Shown here piece by piece: positions 12,701 through 21,309 of a stretch of 64,000 bases of DNA. Numbering within the stretch: position 1 is the stretch's first letter; the number at the start of each line of letters is the position of its first letter. Source of the DNA: Hedera helix (taxonomy: Eukaryota; Streptophyta; Magnoliopsida; Apiales; Araliaceae); assembly GCA_947179155.2 (NCBI GenBank), contig OX359282.1, positions 18,554,510 through 18,618,509 of the forward strand, written 5' to 3'. The position numbers and the translations under genes were made by a program. The notes beneath the pieces were generated by a model. The model ran no database searches, was not told the origin of the DNA, and worked only from the letters and a program-made list of their open reading frames with translations.

Positions 12701-13593
12701 AACTGTAATTCCAAGCATGCTTTGAGTGGTTTAATTGCTTTACAATTATTCAACATCGATATTGTTGTTATTCGCACTTATTGCACTTGATATTGTACAA
12801 TCCTTGACTTGTACTTAATTATTGTTCTACTGTTTAAAAAACTGTTCAAAGTAGGTCTAAGTCATTGTTCGGCTAGACATTTTTGTTAAAGATTTTAAAA
12901 GCTATCAAAATCATCGAAGATGCGGATTCTTAGACAATTATGAACACCCCTTTATTATATGGGAGTACCCTGTATCTAATATCAGGTACAAAATACGGAA
13001 ATTAAATGTTATGCATACACATATTGTACTGAGGCTGATCCCCTCGGGTACATATTTCTGGTAGTAACCATTGGGTAAACATGTTATTGACTCCAGTGGA
13101 TATTTATAGTTCATAGTCTATTTGACTATCCTAATTTTAAAAGCAAATCATTATTCCTGCTTATGTTATTCATATTATTGAATTGTTCAGCTATTCCCTT
13201 TCATTCATAATATATTGTTTCTTGTTGTTATTTAAACTTGTTGAGCAAACTAGTTGCTCACCCTTATTATATCATGAAACCTTATTGCAGTGCAACCCGA
13301 GACTTCGGGGAAGAGCAAGGGTAAGGGAAAGATGAAGTGATAGACTCCAGGATGCAGCCTTGTAGTTAATTAAATTACTTGTTATGTAATATAAACCATA
13401 AGTATTTTATTAAGGGTATTTGTGTACTTTTGTGTAAGGTTATCGTATCTTGGGACTAGTAACACCTTTTGAATGAACAACATATGTTTATTATTCCGCA
13501 TTTAGTTATTGTATGTTATTTAGAGGTGAATGTTTGTATTAGATCGTGATGACCGGATCCGGGTAATTGAGACCCGAATTTGGGGGCGTTACA
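9735..13593 (+). mobile_element. Solo LTR of a Ty3/Gypsy element, 3.86 kb
   Basis: The sequence begins TGTAATGTCC and ends GGGGGCGTTACA, near-inverted termini typical of plant Gypsy LTRs. It is flanked by gtgga (9730-9734) and gtgaa (13594-13598), a 4/5 target-site duplication. Satellite sequence resumes on both sides with the same monomer phase (gatactgtaaactttgg in intact monomers), and no primer site follows the right end. It is therefore a solo LTR left by LTR-LTR recombination. The interior is very AT-rich (11600-12400 is a run of attaaataataattaa-like words), with a GC-rich palindrome island at 11285-11450. Near the end 'ttgttgagc...ttgctcaccc...ttgcag' matches the 3' part of other Tekay-like LTRs in the window. 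An antisense-free reading frame at 11237-11578 covers the island and does not look like a gene. Confidence 0.88.
11285..11450. repeat. GC-rich double-palindrome modules in the solo LTR
   Basis: The motif pair is the same as at 2554-2790: gcgcaatgcgcg-like palindromes at about 11291, 11366 and 11437 alternate with aaaacgacgtcgttt (11332) and aaaacggcaccgtttt (11403). The period is ~72 bp. The carrying LTR has the opposite orientation to the one at 1081-4454. Confidence 0.7.
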
Positions 13594-14080
13594 GTGAAAA
13601 CTTTGGATATATAGAAGTTATAAATAATAAGATATTTAAGGTTAAATTTTTTGAATATAAGTACTAAGTTTCTTTTATCAAGTACAAGGATTTAGTATAA
13701 ATTAATGACAAATCTTTAGGACTAATATGATAACTTTGTTTATAAAACTGTTTGACTGGATGAGGATATCGGTAATATGGACTGTTCATGTTATTGCTAA
13801 TATTCTGAATTCCAGTTAGATAAGGTTTATAAATGAAAGAAACATCTGTAAACTTATTGATTCAGCATTAACATAAATTGTATTGTTGAATCAGACAAGT
13901 TCTAACCCTTGCTTAATTTGTTATGTGTAAGTCTTCTACATTAAACTTATATGTTTATATGTAGTATGTGTTATCTGTGAAGATATGTTGTAAAATGTTT
14001 TCTGTTAAGTCAAAGCTGGCTAAAGTTTACATGAAAGCATAAACTATGTATGTGATATTGTTAGACTTACTGAGCCGTAG
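13594..14080 (+). repeat. Satellite array segment 2 (middle of monomer 4)
   Basis: Continues the same monomer that was cut at 9734, from 'aaactttggatatatagaag' to 'actgagccgtag', where the Copia LTR is inserted. The three parts of this monomer (9510-9734, 13594-14080, 25040-25289) total about 960 bases, close to one period, so both interruptions are insertions into one pre-existing unit. Confidence 0.9.
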
Positions 14081-14806
14081 TGTTTAGGGTTTCGACACAT
14101 AAACACAGCGAAATTTCAAAATTTTATCGAAACCCTAAAACAAGATCCATGCAAAAACATATTAATTCAGAGGTTTAGATATATTTTACCTATTATCCAA
14201 GCTTGAATGGAGACGATGGAATTCTGGAACGGCTTTAAATCTCCAACGCAATCCAACGGAACTGCGTCTTTATGGTATCCACACGAACGCCTCCGCGAAT
14301 CGTCCTACGATCTGCAGCAAAGAGAATCGCGGTACTAGCTGCCAAGAACTGGATTTTCTAAATCTTTCTCTCTAGCCTCTTTCTAAAAGCAACTAGGGTT
14401 TAGGTTTTTAGTTTCACGTACTTTAAAACAGTTGATATATCATGTATATATAGCAGTTAAAAGAATTAACCAACAACTAATTAGAAAAATAAAATCTGAA
14501 TTTATATATATTATATTTTAATTAAGTCTTACTTAATTAATATACATATATACAAATTATCCTATTAATTTAAATTCGTAATTTAAATACTATCAATCAT
14601 ATTGACATATTTAAATCCTAACAATTTAAATTAATTTCCTTTTAATTACGTTCTAAGTGTGTGACCCTATATGTTATTATTATATTGACAATAATTTTAA
14701 AATCATATTATAAAATTATAAACAGTGAGCGGCATCAAGTAATACATCACTACTACCCAAATAATAATAAGATCGATGATTCGATTCAACCTTTTCGTGA
14801 CCAATG
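14081..14806 (-). mobile_element. Copia-type solo LTR, 3' half (interrupted)
   Basis: The left half of an LTR read on the minus strand, whose other half is 24243-25039. In plus orientation it starts TGTTTAGGGTTTCGACACA, and a short inverted copy of tttagggtttcga lies ~45 bases in, giving a terminal hairpin. Satellite flanks both sides of the whole unit, with tagtg at 14078-14082 and 25040-25044, so no internal region remains and it is a solo LTR of ~1.5 kb. The tagtg duplication overlaps the TG terminus by two bases, so the exact left end is ambiguous. A young Gypsy element interrupts it at 14806. Confidence 0.75.
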
Positions 14807-15615
14807 TGTAAGACCCCGAATTTTATGAAATACAAAATTTAATTTTTCTTCATATATATTTTTTTTGAAACAGTAAGTGGTTAAATTAACAAAATTGAAA
14901 GTTAAGGATGTTATGTGCAAATTTTATTTTGTCGGACAATATTCGCTTTGTCGGGGAATATTCGTTTGGTCGGGGAATATTCGTGCCGTACGACGGCGCC
15001 GAAATAATAAATTATTGGTGGACCCCACAACGGAATATTTGTCGGATATAGAAAACGACAGAAGTAACCTTTTTAAATAAAAATAGTCAACGGAACTGTT
15101 AAAATACCGGTGATAAAAGAATAGTAGCATACGGTAGTTTATGGTATTTTCTGTAGCACACGGTACTCTACAGTAACACACGGTATTGCATAGTGTCTCA
15201 TATTATTGGTCTGATAATTGACACCGTAACTGTTACGCATCATTTCATCGATAATTGTCACTGCATAATATTTTATATTATCAATTCAATAATTGTTGTT
15301 ACACAGTATTTTGCATTATTGATTTAATAATTGTCATTACACTGTATTTTATATCATTGAGTCAATAATTGTTGTTGCACTGTTTTTAAAATTATTGAAC
15401 CTAATAATTGTCACAGTAACATATGCACAGTAATTCACATTATTGAATCAATAATTGTCATTACACAGTAACGTATGCTTTATTTTACATTATTGTTATC
15501 TCTATTATGATGTTATTTAAACAGTTGTATTTCATTAATTTATTGACTTGATATCTAAGAGCTAACTATACTGTATTTATAACAATTAGTCATAATAATT
15601 GAATTGATAAAGTTA

Positions 15616-15860
15616 TTTGTTTATAATATAAAGTTAGGTGATTATTAGGTGATATGAAATGAATGGTGTAGATTAAAGTGTGAATTATTGTTGAATAATT
15701 GAATTGATTTGTTTATAATATAAAGTTAGGTGATTATTAGGTGATATGAAATGAATGGTGTAGATTAAAGTGTGAATTATTGTTGAATAATTAAATTGAT
15801 TTGTTTATAATATAAAGTTAGGTGATTATTAGGTGATATGAAATGAATGGTGTAGATTAA
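15616..15860 (+). repeat. 92-bp tandem repeat, ~2.7 copies, in LTR U3
   Basis: Copies start at 15616, 15708 and 15800 with 'tttgtttataatataaag' and include 'aggtgatatgaaatgaatgg'. They are nearly identical to each other, and the array recurs in the 3' LTR at 22114-22358. Tandem blocks just upstream of a TATA box are typical of LTR enhancer regions; that role is inferred. Confidence 0.85.
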
Positions 15861-15950
15861 AGATAATATAATATTTGAAATGGATGGTGTAGATTAAAAG
15901 ATGATCTTTAAATGAATGGTTTAGATTAAATGAATGATAAGATTTTTGGC

Positions 15951-15958
15951 TATAAATA
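15951..15958 (+). promoter_or_regulatory. TATA box of the 5' LTR
   Basis: TATAAATA, in the context ggctataaatagaagcc, lies downstream of the 92-bp repeats. Transcription would start about 30 bases further on, placing the R region near 15,985. The identical site in the 3' LTR is at 22449-22456. Confidence 0.75.
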
Positions 15959-16284
15959 GAAGCCTTAACTTAAGGATTTTTCATAAACTTCCTTACTTGT
16001 TCTTTCTTTCTCTCTCTAAATACTTCTTGTGAAAGTTCTCTCTAAGTGTGCTTAAGTCATCTTGAGTATTTGTGAAGATCTATAAGTATACGTGTACTGT
16101 TCAAGTTAATCAACCTCATTTAAATCAATATCCAGTCACGTGTTGAGGTAAGGGATACCATCTTTTTCATCTTCCATTATTCAAACATACTATGGTAAGG
16201 GATTATCATTATTTGATTCTCGATAATAATATTGTTTCTTCCTTACTCATAAGACGTGCCTTTTATTTCCATGTATTAAATTGT

Positions 16285-16550
16285 GGGAATAACCTTACGG
16301 AGCGGATTGCCGCCTGTTGGTGAATAACCTTTCGTATTCATTCATTATTAATCTCTGAGAATAACCTTACGGAGCGGATTGCCGCCTGTTTGGTGAATAA
16401 CTCTTTGTACTCAAATTCTATTAAATTGTGGGAATAACCTTACGGAGCGGATTGCCGCCTGTTTGGTGAATAACTCTTTGTACTCAAATTCTATTAAATT
16501 GTGGGAATAACCTTACGGAGCGGATTGCCGCCTGTTGGTGAATAACCCTT
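16285..16550 (+). repeat. ~73-bp tandem leader module, 4 copies
   Basis: Each copy contains 'aataaccttacggagcgg' followed by 'attgccgcctg' and then 'ttggtgaataac'; cores start near 16290, 16362, 16436 and 16509. This GC-rich core stands out from the AT-rich LTR. It lies downstream of the TATA box, so it would be in the element's RNA. The array is repeated in the 3' LTR (22783-23048). Confidence 0.85.
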
Positions 16551-17747
16551 TGTATTAATTTCCTTCACCTTTTGTTAATCAAACCTGCTACGGTAAGGGA
16601 TATTATTTTCTTTCATACTCCTAAATCGAAATTTATTATGGAACTATTGCTTCTATAATTCCTGAAAATATTATATGTTCCATAATAGTTGAACTTCATT
16701 ATTTCAACTGAACCTTCCTATTTACGTGAACCTTTCTATTGAATTGTAACCGTTATTCTGAACTGTGGATCTTGAATATCATTTTTAAATTTCACTCCAC
16801 ATCATGTTGACAATTTGGACATTATTTGAATCTGTACAAAGTAAACTTCCGATACTTATTGTTATCCTATTTCTTCTGTTCATCATTTATATCATTCTAA
16901 TCATCCAAAAATCAAGCTGTTGTGAATATCTGTGGCCGGGGGCACAGATGTGATATATTTGTTGAACAGATGATAGGTTAAAGGCGATATAATAGGTTAA
17001 AGGCGATACATCTGTTCGGTGTCTTTTATGGCACGTGGTGAATGTTCTCTTTGGCCCGTAGTGCAAAGATGAACTGTTGTTTGGTATGATTATGACCAAA
17101 GGCTGAATCTGGTATAATCATGACCGTTGGTGTTATATTGAATGTCTTTGGCCCGTAGTGCAAAGATGAACTGTTGATCTGCATGATTATGATCAGGAAC
17201 TGTGAATTTGTATTATCTTGACTAATGATATTTCAGATGATAAAAGTTGATGATGTTTTTCCTAAAAAGAGAACCGAGTGGACATTATAGTCTGCATTAT
17301 TCTTCTAATAGATTACTCATTCCGCTGCTATTATTGATCTGAACGTTGTTTAAGAATTTAACTGCAGTTTTTGATATAAACCTTGTAGTCTATTTGTATT
17401 CTATCAAGAACTCAACTGTTGAAGACTAATGATAATTTATTCGTCATTATCTTAGTCATGATATTCTTTACTGGGCTATTTGAGCTCACCCTTTCTTTTG
17501 TTCCATTGTTTTTCAACAGGAGATGAAAACATAACAGGGTCTAGCCGGGGAATGGAGTGAGGGTCCGAGGAATAGTTATCATAGTTTTCACGTTTTGTAA
17601 AATAGTGTGGCAATAATAGTGAAGACTTAGTTGTGTATTATTATACACTGTATTGTTGTACGTTGTGCTTTGTTGTAATAATTTTGTTGTAGTCTTTTGA
17701 CGACTCAAGTATGGGCTGTGTGGGCCCAGATTTGGGGGCGTCACAGT

Positions 17748-17759
17748 TGGCATCAGAGC
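17748..17759 (+). other. Primer binding site of the young chromovirus
   Basis: TGGCATCAGAGC follows the LTR end by two bases. It differs from the usual tRNA-iMet site TGGTATCAGAGC at one position (C for T), a variant that still pairs well with the tRNA 3' end. Confidence 0.85.
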
Positions 17760-17944
17760 TTAGGGATATGGTCTTTAATGGAGATTTGGGGTTAGAACTA
17801 AGAGGGGAGAGACGAATAGAATCAATCACTAGTGTGTCCTACCTAAATTAGATTTTTTATCTAATGAGTTGATTTGAATGTAGGAACAGGAAGTGATGAG
17901 TCAGTTTATTTGAACTAACATTTATTTTGTGACCACAGTTAATT

Positions 17945-18565
17945 ATGGCATCTGGAAATCAGGAGGTTAACTATGAAATTACCGAAACAAATGTAGCTGC
18001 AAAACAAGAGGCGACGAATAATCTTCTTACAAACTCAGAGTTGAATCATTTGCCTAAGGCAAAAATTATGCGTGTTCCATCCAGTAAGGATGAAGGTGAA
18101 AGCTCTGCTACAGTCGTTCCAGATCCATTCTTAGAAGCAATTAAAGGAAGTAACGAACTTGCGGAAATTATTGCCTTTAATTTACTCACTAATTGGGAGA
18201 GTGATATCACCTGGTTATGCTCTATAACAAAGGATCAGAATATATGGACTTTTCATATTAGTCTTTGGGATTTATGGTGTTCCAGCTATGATTTTCAAGA
18301 TTATTTAAAAATGATGTTTCTATACTTTTGGGCGTTACAATTTAGAGGAATTCAGGTTAAGTTAGTCACTATCGTGGAAACTGCAGTCTATCGAAAATAC
18401 TATTTTAATGGAAATCATTGGTACCTTACTACTGATGAAGTTGATGAACCCGAGAAACAGTTTGCTAGAAAATTATTCAGTGGTATTCCTATGGTTGAAA
18501 TACGTGAAGATCCGAATGAAGTATTTGGGATTCGATTTGACGATAACAGTCAAGAAACCGAATGA
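17945..18565 (+). CDS. ORF1: 206-residue protein of unknown origin in the gag position
   Basis: An intact frame from ATG 17945 to TGA 18563-18565, starting 186 bases after the primer site, exactly where gag belongs. I do not recognise the protein. It lacks a CCHC zinc knuckle and the tryptophan-rich gag segment seen in the decayed chromovirus at 59693-60558. Residues 1-70 are polar and low-complexity (starting MASGNQEVNYE). Residues 75-150 are rich in Trp, Phe and Tyr, with words such as NWESDITWLCSITKDQ, LWDLWCSSYDFQDY and YFWALQFRGIQ. The acidic tail includes TTDEVDEPEKQFARK and ends FDDNSQETE. Its last ~150 bases overlap the protease frame in a different phase. It could be a strongly diverged gag, a captured host segment, or an envelope-unrelated accessory protein. 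The young LTRs mean the open frame alone does not prove selection. Confidence 0.7.
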   Translation: MASGNQEVNYEITETNVAAKQEATNNLLTNSELNHLPKAKIMRVPSSKDEGESSATVVPDPFLEAIKGSNELAEIIAFNLLTNWESDITWLCSITKDQNIWTFHISLWDLWCSSYDFQDYLKMMFLYFWALQFRGIQVKLVTIVETAVYRKYYFNGNHWYLTTDEVDEPEKQFARKLFSGIPMVEIREDPNEVFGIRFDDNSQETE

Positions 18566-18566
18566 G

Positions 18567-19124
18567 GTGATAACCGGTAAGCTATTCATAAATTCTCGTG
18601 AAGTCTATGTCATATTAGATACTGGCTCTATCCACTCTTTTATCTCACCTATATGTACTCTACGTTTAAATTTGACTATTGAAAACTTAAATCTTGTCTT
18701 ATCAATTGAAACCTCATTGGGAGAAATACCTATTACATTTACTATCTATAAATCTTGCCTAGTTCAAATCAACAACCTCACATTACCTGTTGACCTTATT
18801 TCTTTGGAGATGCGTGAATTTGATGTGATTTTAGGAATTGATTGGTTGACTACCCATCATGCTAAAATTGATTGTTTTCATAAGATTATTAGTTTTCATA
18901 TTCCTAATCAACCTGTCATGCAAATTCAAGCAACTAAACCATTGAAATCTATAACTGTTATTTCTAGCCATAAAGCCATTCGTTTATTGAAAAACGGATG
19001 TCAAGCCTTTTTAGCTCATGTCACTGATTTGAACAAAAACACGTCAAACTTGAATGATATTCCCATTGTTAATGAGTTTCCTGACGTTTTTCTGAGGAAC
19101 TTTCTGGTTTATCCCAAACCGTGA
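18567..19124 (+). CDS. Retropepsin-like protease region and pre-RT linker (no own start)
   Basis: A frame open from 18408 to 19124, in a different phase from ORF1. Recognisable homology starts at about 18567 ([10 protein letters not shown]), just after the ORF1 stop, so expression would need a frameshift or reinitiation. It contains the aspartic protease active site [11 protein letters not shown] and the flap-distal motif [18 protein letters not shown], followed by the linker with [10 protein letters not shown]. The frame ends at TGA 19122-19124, where another phase shift joins the linker continuation ([11 protein letters not shown] at 19123), which itself has TAA at 19219. The protease domain looks complete. 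Whether the shifts are decay or programmed is not clear. Confidence 0.75.
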   Translation: MITGKLFINSREVYVILDTGSIHSFISPICTLRLNLTIENLNLVLSIETSLGEIPITFTIYKSCLVQINNLTLPVDLISLEMREFDVILGIDWLTTHHAKIDCFHKIISFHIPNQPVMQIQATKPLKSITVISSHKAIRLLKNGCQAFLAHVTDLNKNTSNLNDIPIVNEFPDVFLRNFLVYPKP

Positions 19125-19221
19125 AATTGAATTTTGTATCGATCTTGAACCCGGCACTAAGCCCATTTTTAAAGTCCCATACCAAATGGCTCCCATAGAA
19201 CACCAAGAGTTGAAAGTTTAA

Positions 19222-21309
19222 TTACTAGATATCGGTATCATTCATTCTAGTACAAAACTTATATCGAGCGAGGAATGCGAGAAGAGTTTTCAAGAACTCA
19301 AGAGGAGACTTGTTTCAGCTCCTGTTCTAACTATACCATCAGGATCAGGAGAATTTGTTATCTACAGCGATGCTTCTGGCAAAGGTCTAGGCTGTGTCCT
19401 TATGCAACATGGAAAGGTTATAGCCTATGCCTCTCGACAACTCAAAGATTATGAGAAAAATTATCCTACTCGTGATCTAGAGTTGGCAGCAGTCGTTTTC
19501 GCGTTAAAGATCTGGAGACACTACTTGTACGGAGAAAAAGTGGATATCTATACGGATCATAAAAGTCTCAAGTATTTCTTCACCCAGAAGGAACTCAACA
19601 TGCGACAACGACGTTGGCTTGAGCTGTTGAAGGATTATGACCACACAATCCAGTATCACCCGGGAAAGGCGAACGTTGTAGCTGACGCTTTGAGCAGAAA
19701 ATCTTATGCGAGTACAAGTGCATTGCTGACAACACAAAAGTGTATTTTGTACGACTTGCAAAAGATGGAGATAGAGCTAAAGACACCAGGGACCCACTCG
19801 AAGATTGCTCACGTACGAGTAGAACCAACTTTAATCGATAAAATTAAAGCTGCTCAAGCTACCGATCCGGAACTGATAAACATGATAAAGAAAGTACAAG
19901 AAGGTGTCATTCCCGAAGCAAGAATCGACGAGAAAGGAATACTTCGAGTCAACTCTCGACTCTGTGTTCCTAACGATCCTGAATTAAAGCATAAAATCAT
20001 GATGGAGGCACACAACACGCCGTTTGCAATCCACCCAGGAGGTACCAAGATGTATCGAGATCTTCGACATACATTTTGGTGGAACAATATAAAAAGAGAG
20101 ATTGCGGAGTTTATCTCAAGGTGCCTAACTTGTCAACGTGTCAAGGCAGAGCATCAAGTTCCTAAAGGTCCATTACAATCACTTGAAGTTTCCGAATGGA
20201 AGTGGGAACACATCAATATGGACTTCGTGACGGGTCTTCCAAAAGTTTCTCAAGGCTTAGATGCAATTTGGGTGATCGTAGATAGATTGACCAAATCTGC
20301 TCATTTCTTGCCTATACGAGAAAACTTTTCACTTGAACGTCTTGCCGGTATGTACATAAATGAGATCGTGAGATTGCATGGCATGCCAGTTTCCATAGTT
20401 TCTGATCGAGATCCTAGATTCACTTCACGCTTTTGGATCAGTCTACAAAAAGCTATGGGCACTGAACTACGTTTTAGTTCTGCATACCATCCTCAAACGG
20501 ACGGACAATCGGAAAGGACGATCCAGACCCTCGAAGATCTTTTGAGACTTTGTGTATTAGACTTCAAAGGAAGTTGGGATAAGTACTTGCCATTGGTGGA
20601 ATTTTCTTACAACAACAGTTACCAAGCAAGCATAGGCATGGCTCCATTCGAGGCATTGTATGGAAGGAAGTGTCGCTCTCCAATATGTTGGAATGAGGTA
20701 GGAGAAGCAAAATTGTTGGGACCCGAGTTGGTACGCTTGACGACCGAAAAGATCCAAATAATTCGACAACGAATACAGACCGCACAAGAACGACAAAAGA
20801 GTTATGCTGATCTTCATCGGAGAGACGAAAGTTTCAACGTCGGAGATCATGTATTCTTACGTGTTTCTCCATGGAAAGGGGTTACGAGATTCGGAAAGAG
20901 AGGAAAGCTCAACCCTCGATTTATTGGCCCATTTGAAATCCTCGATCGAATAGGAACCGTAGCCTACAGACTAGCCCTACCACCAAGTATGTCTCGCATC
21001 CATAACGTTTTTCACATATCTATGTTACGTAAATATGTGAAGGACCCAAACCACGTCATTGAGTTAGAACCAGACGTTATAGCAGAGGATTTAACATACG
21101 AGGAGGTACCTGTTAAGATCCTGGATAAGAAAGAGCAGATCCTACGCTCAAAGGTTATACCTCAAGTTAAGGTTTTATGGAGGAACCAAGATACTGAGGA
21201 AATGACCTGGGAGCTAGAATCTGAGATGAAATCTAAGTATCCTTACCTCTTCGATATGTCAGGTACGTCAATTTCGGGGACGAAATTTCATAAGGAGGGG
21301 AGGTTGTAA
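19222..21309 (+). CDS. RNase H - integrase - chromodomain polyprotein segment
   Basis: Open for 695 codons from the stop at 19219 to TAA 21307-21309, which lies three bases inside the 3' LTR. The first ATG is 19402 (635 residues), but the first RNase H catalytic Asp (SDAS, ~19369) is upstream of it, so a full RNase H needs an upstream fusion. RNase H continues with [16 protein letters not shown] and VVADALSR. Integrase has the zinc-binding H-H-C-C segment ([12 protein letters not shown] ... CLTCQRVK) and the D, D, E residues in [20 protein letters not shown] and [12 protein letters not shown]. The C-terminus has the chromovirus pattern [14 protein letters not shown], then a chromodomain ([10 protein letters not shown] ... 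[16 protein letters not shown]). The first codons ([13 protein letters not shown]) are the last linker residues before RT; they join directly to [17 protein letters not shown], which normally follows RT, so about 230 residues including the FVDD-type active site are absent. Confidence 0.88.
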   Translation, partial: LLDIGIIHSSTKLISSEECEKSFQELKRRLVSAPVLTIPSGSGEFVIYSDASGKGLGCVLMQHGKVIAYASRQLKDYEKNYPTRDLELAAVVFALKIWRHYLYGEKVDIYTDHKSLKYFFTQKELNMRQRRWLELLKDYDHTIQYHPGKANVVADALSRKSYASTSALLTTQKCILYDLQKMEIELKTPGTHSKIAHVRVEPTLIDKIKAAQATDPELINMIKKVQEGVIPEARIDEKGILRVNSRLCVPNDPELKHKIMMEAHNTPFAIHPGGTKMYRDLRHTFWWNNIKREIAEFISRCLTCQRVKAEHQVPKGPLQSLEVSEWKWEHINMDFVTGLPKVSQGLDAIWVIVDRLTKSAHFLPIRENFSLERLAGMYINEIVRLHGMPVSIVSDRDPRFTSRFWISLQKAMGTELRFSSAYHPQTDGQSERTIQTLEDLLRLCVLDFKGSWDKYLPLVEFSYNNSYQASIGMAPFEALYGRKCRSPICWNEVGEAKLLGPELVRLTTEKIQIIRQRIQTAQERQKSYADLHRRDESFNVGDHVFLRVSPWKGVTRFGKRGKLNPRFIGPFEILDRIGTVAYRLALPPSMSRIHNVFHISMLRKYVKDPNHVIELEPDVIAEDLTYEEVPVKILDKKEQILRSKVIPQVKVLWRNQDTEEMTWELESEMKSKYPYLFDMSGTSISGTKFHKEGRL
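21291..21304 (+). other. Polypurine tract of the young chromovirus
   Basis: The purine-rich run aaggaggggaggt immediately precedes the 3' LTR start (TGTAAGACC at 21305). This is the expected primer for plus-strand synthesis. It overlaps the final codons of the pol frame. Confidence 0.85.

Larger units (their letters stand above)
14807..17745 (+). mobile_element. 5' LTR of the young chromovirus (2,939 bp)
   Basis: Starts TGTAAGACCCCGAA and ends GGGGGCGTCACA. U3 runs to about 15,980 by the TATA box at 15951. A three-copy 92-bp repeat lies in U3 (15616-15860) and a four-copy ~73-bp repeat in the transcribed leader part (16285-16550). Three GGTAAGGGAT words (16147, 16194, 16592) resemble splice donors, and 'tgtttttcaacag' at 17507-17519 resembles an acceptor. 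Confidence 0.93.

Noticed and set aside
14924..15181. 85-residue minus-strand frame in the young LTR, repeated exactly at 21422-21679
   Set aside because: The exact repeat is only because the two LTRs are identical; no homology or codon pattern.
19504..20850. Several 70-97 codon minus-strand frames opposite the integrase
   Set aside because: They are shadows of the strongly coding plus-strand frame.
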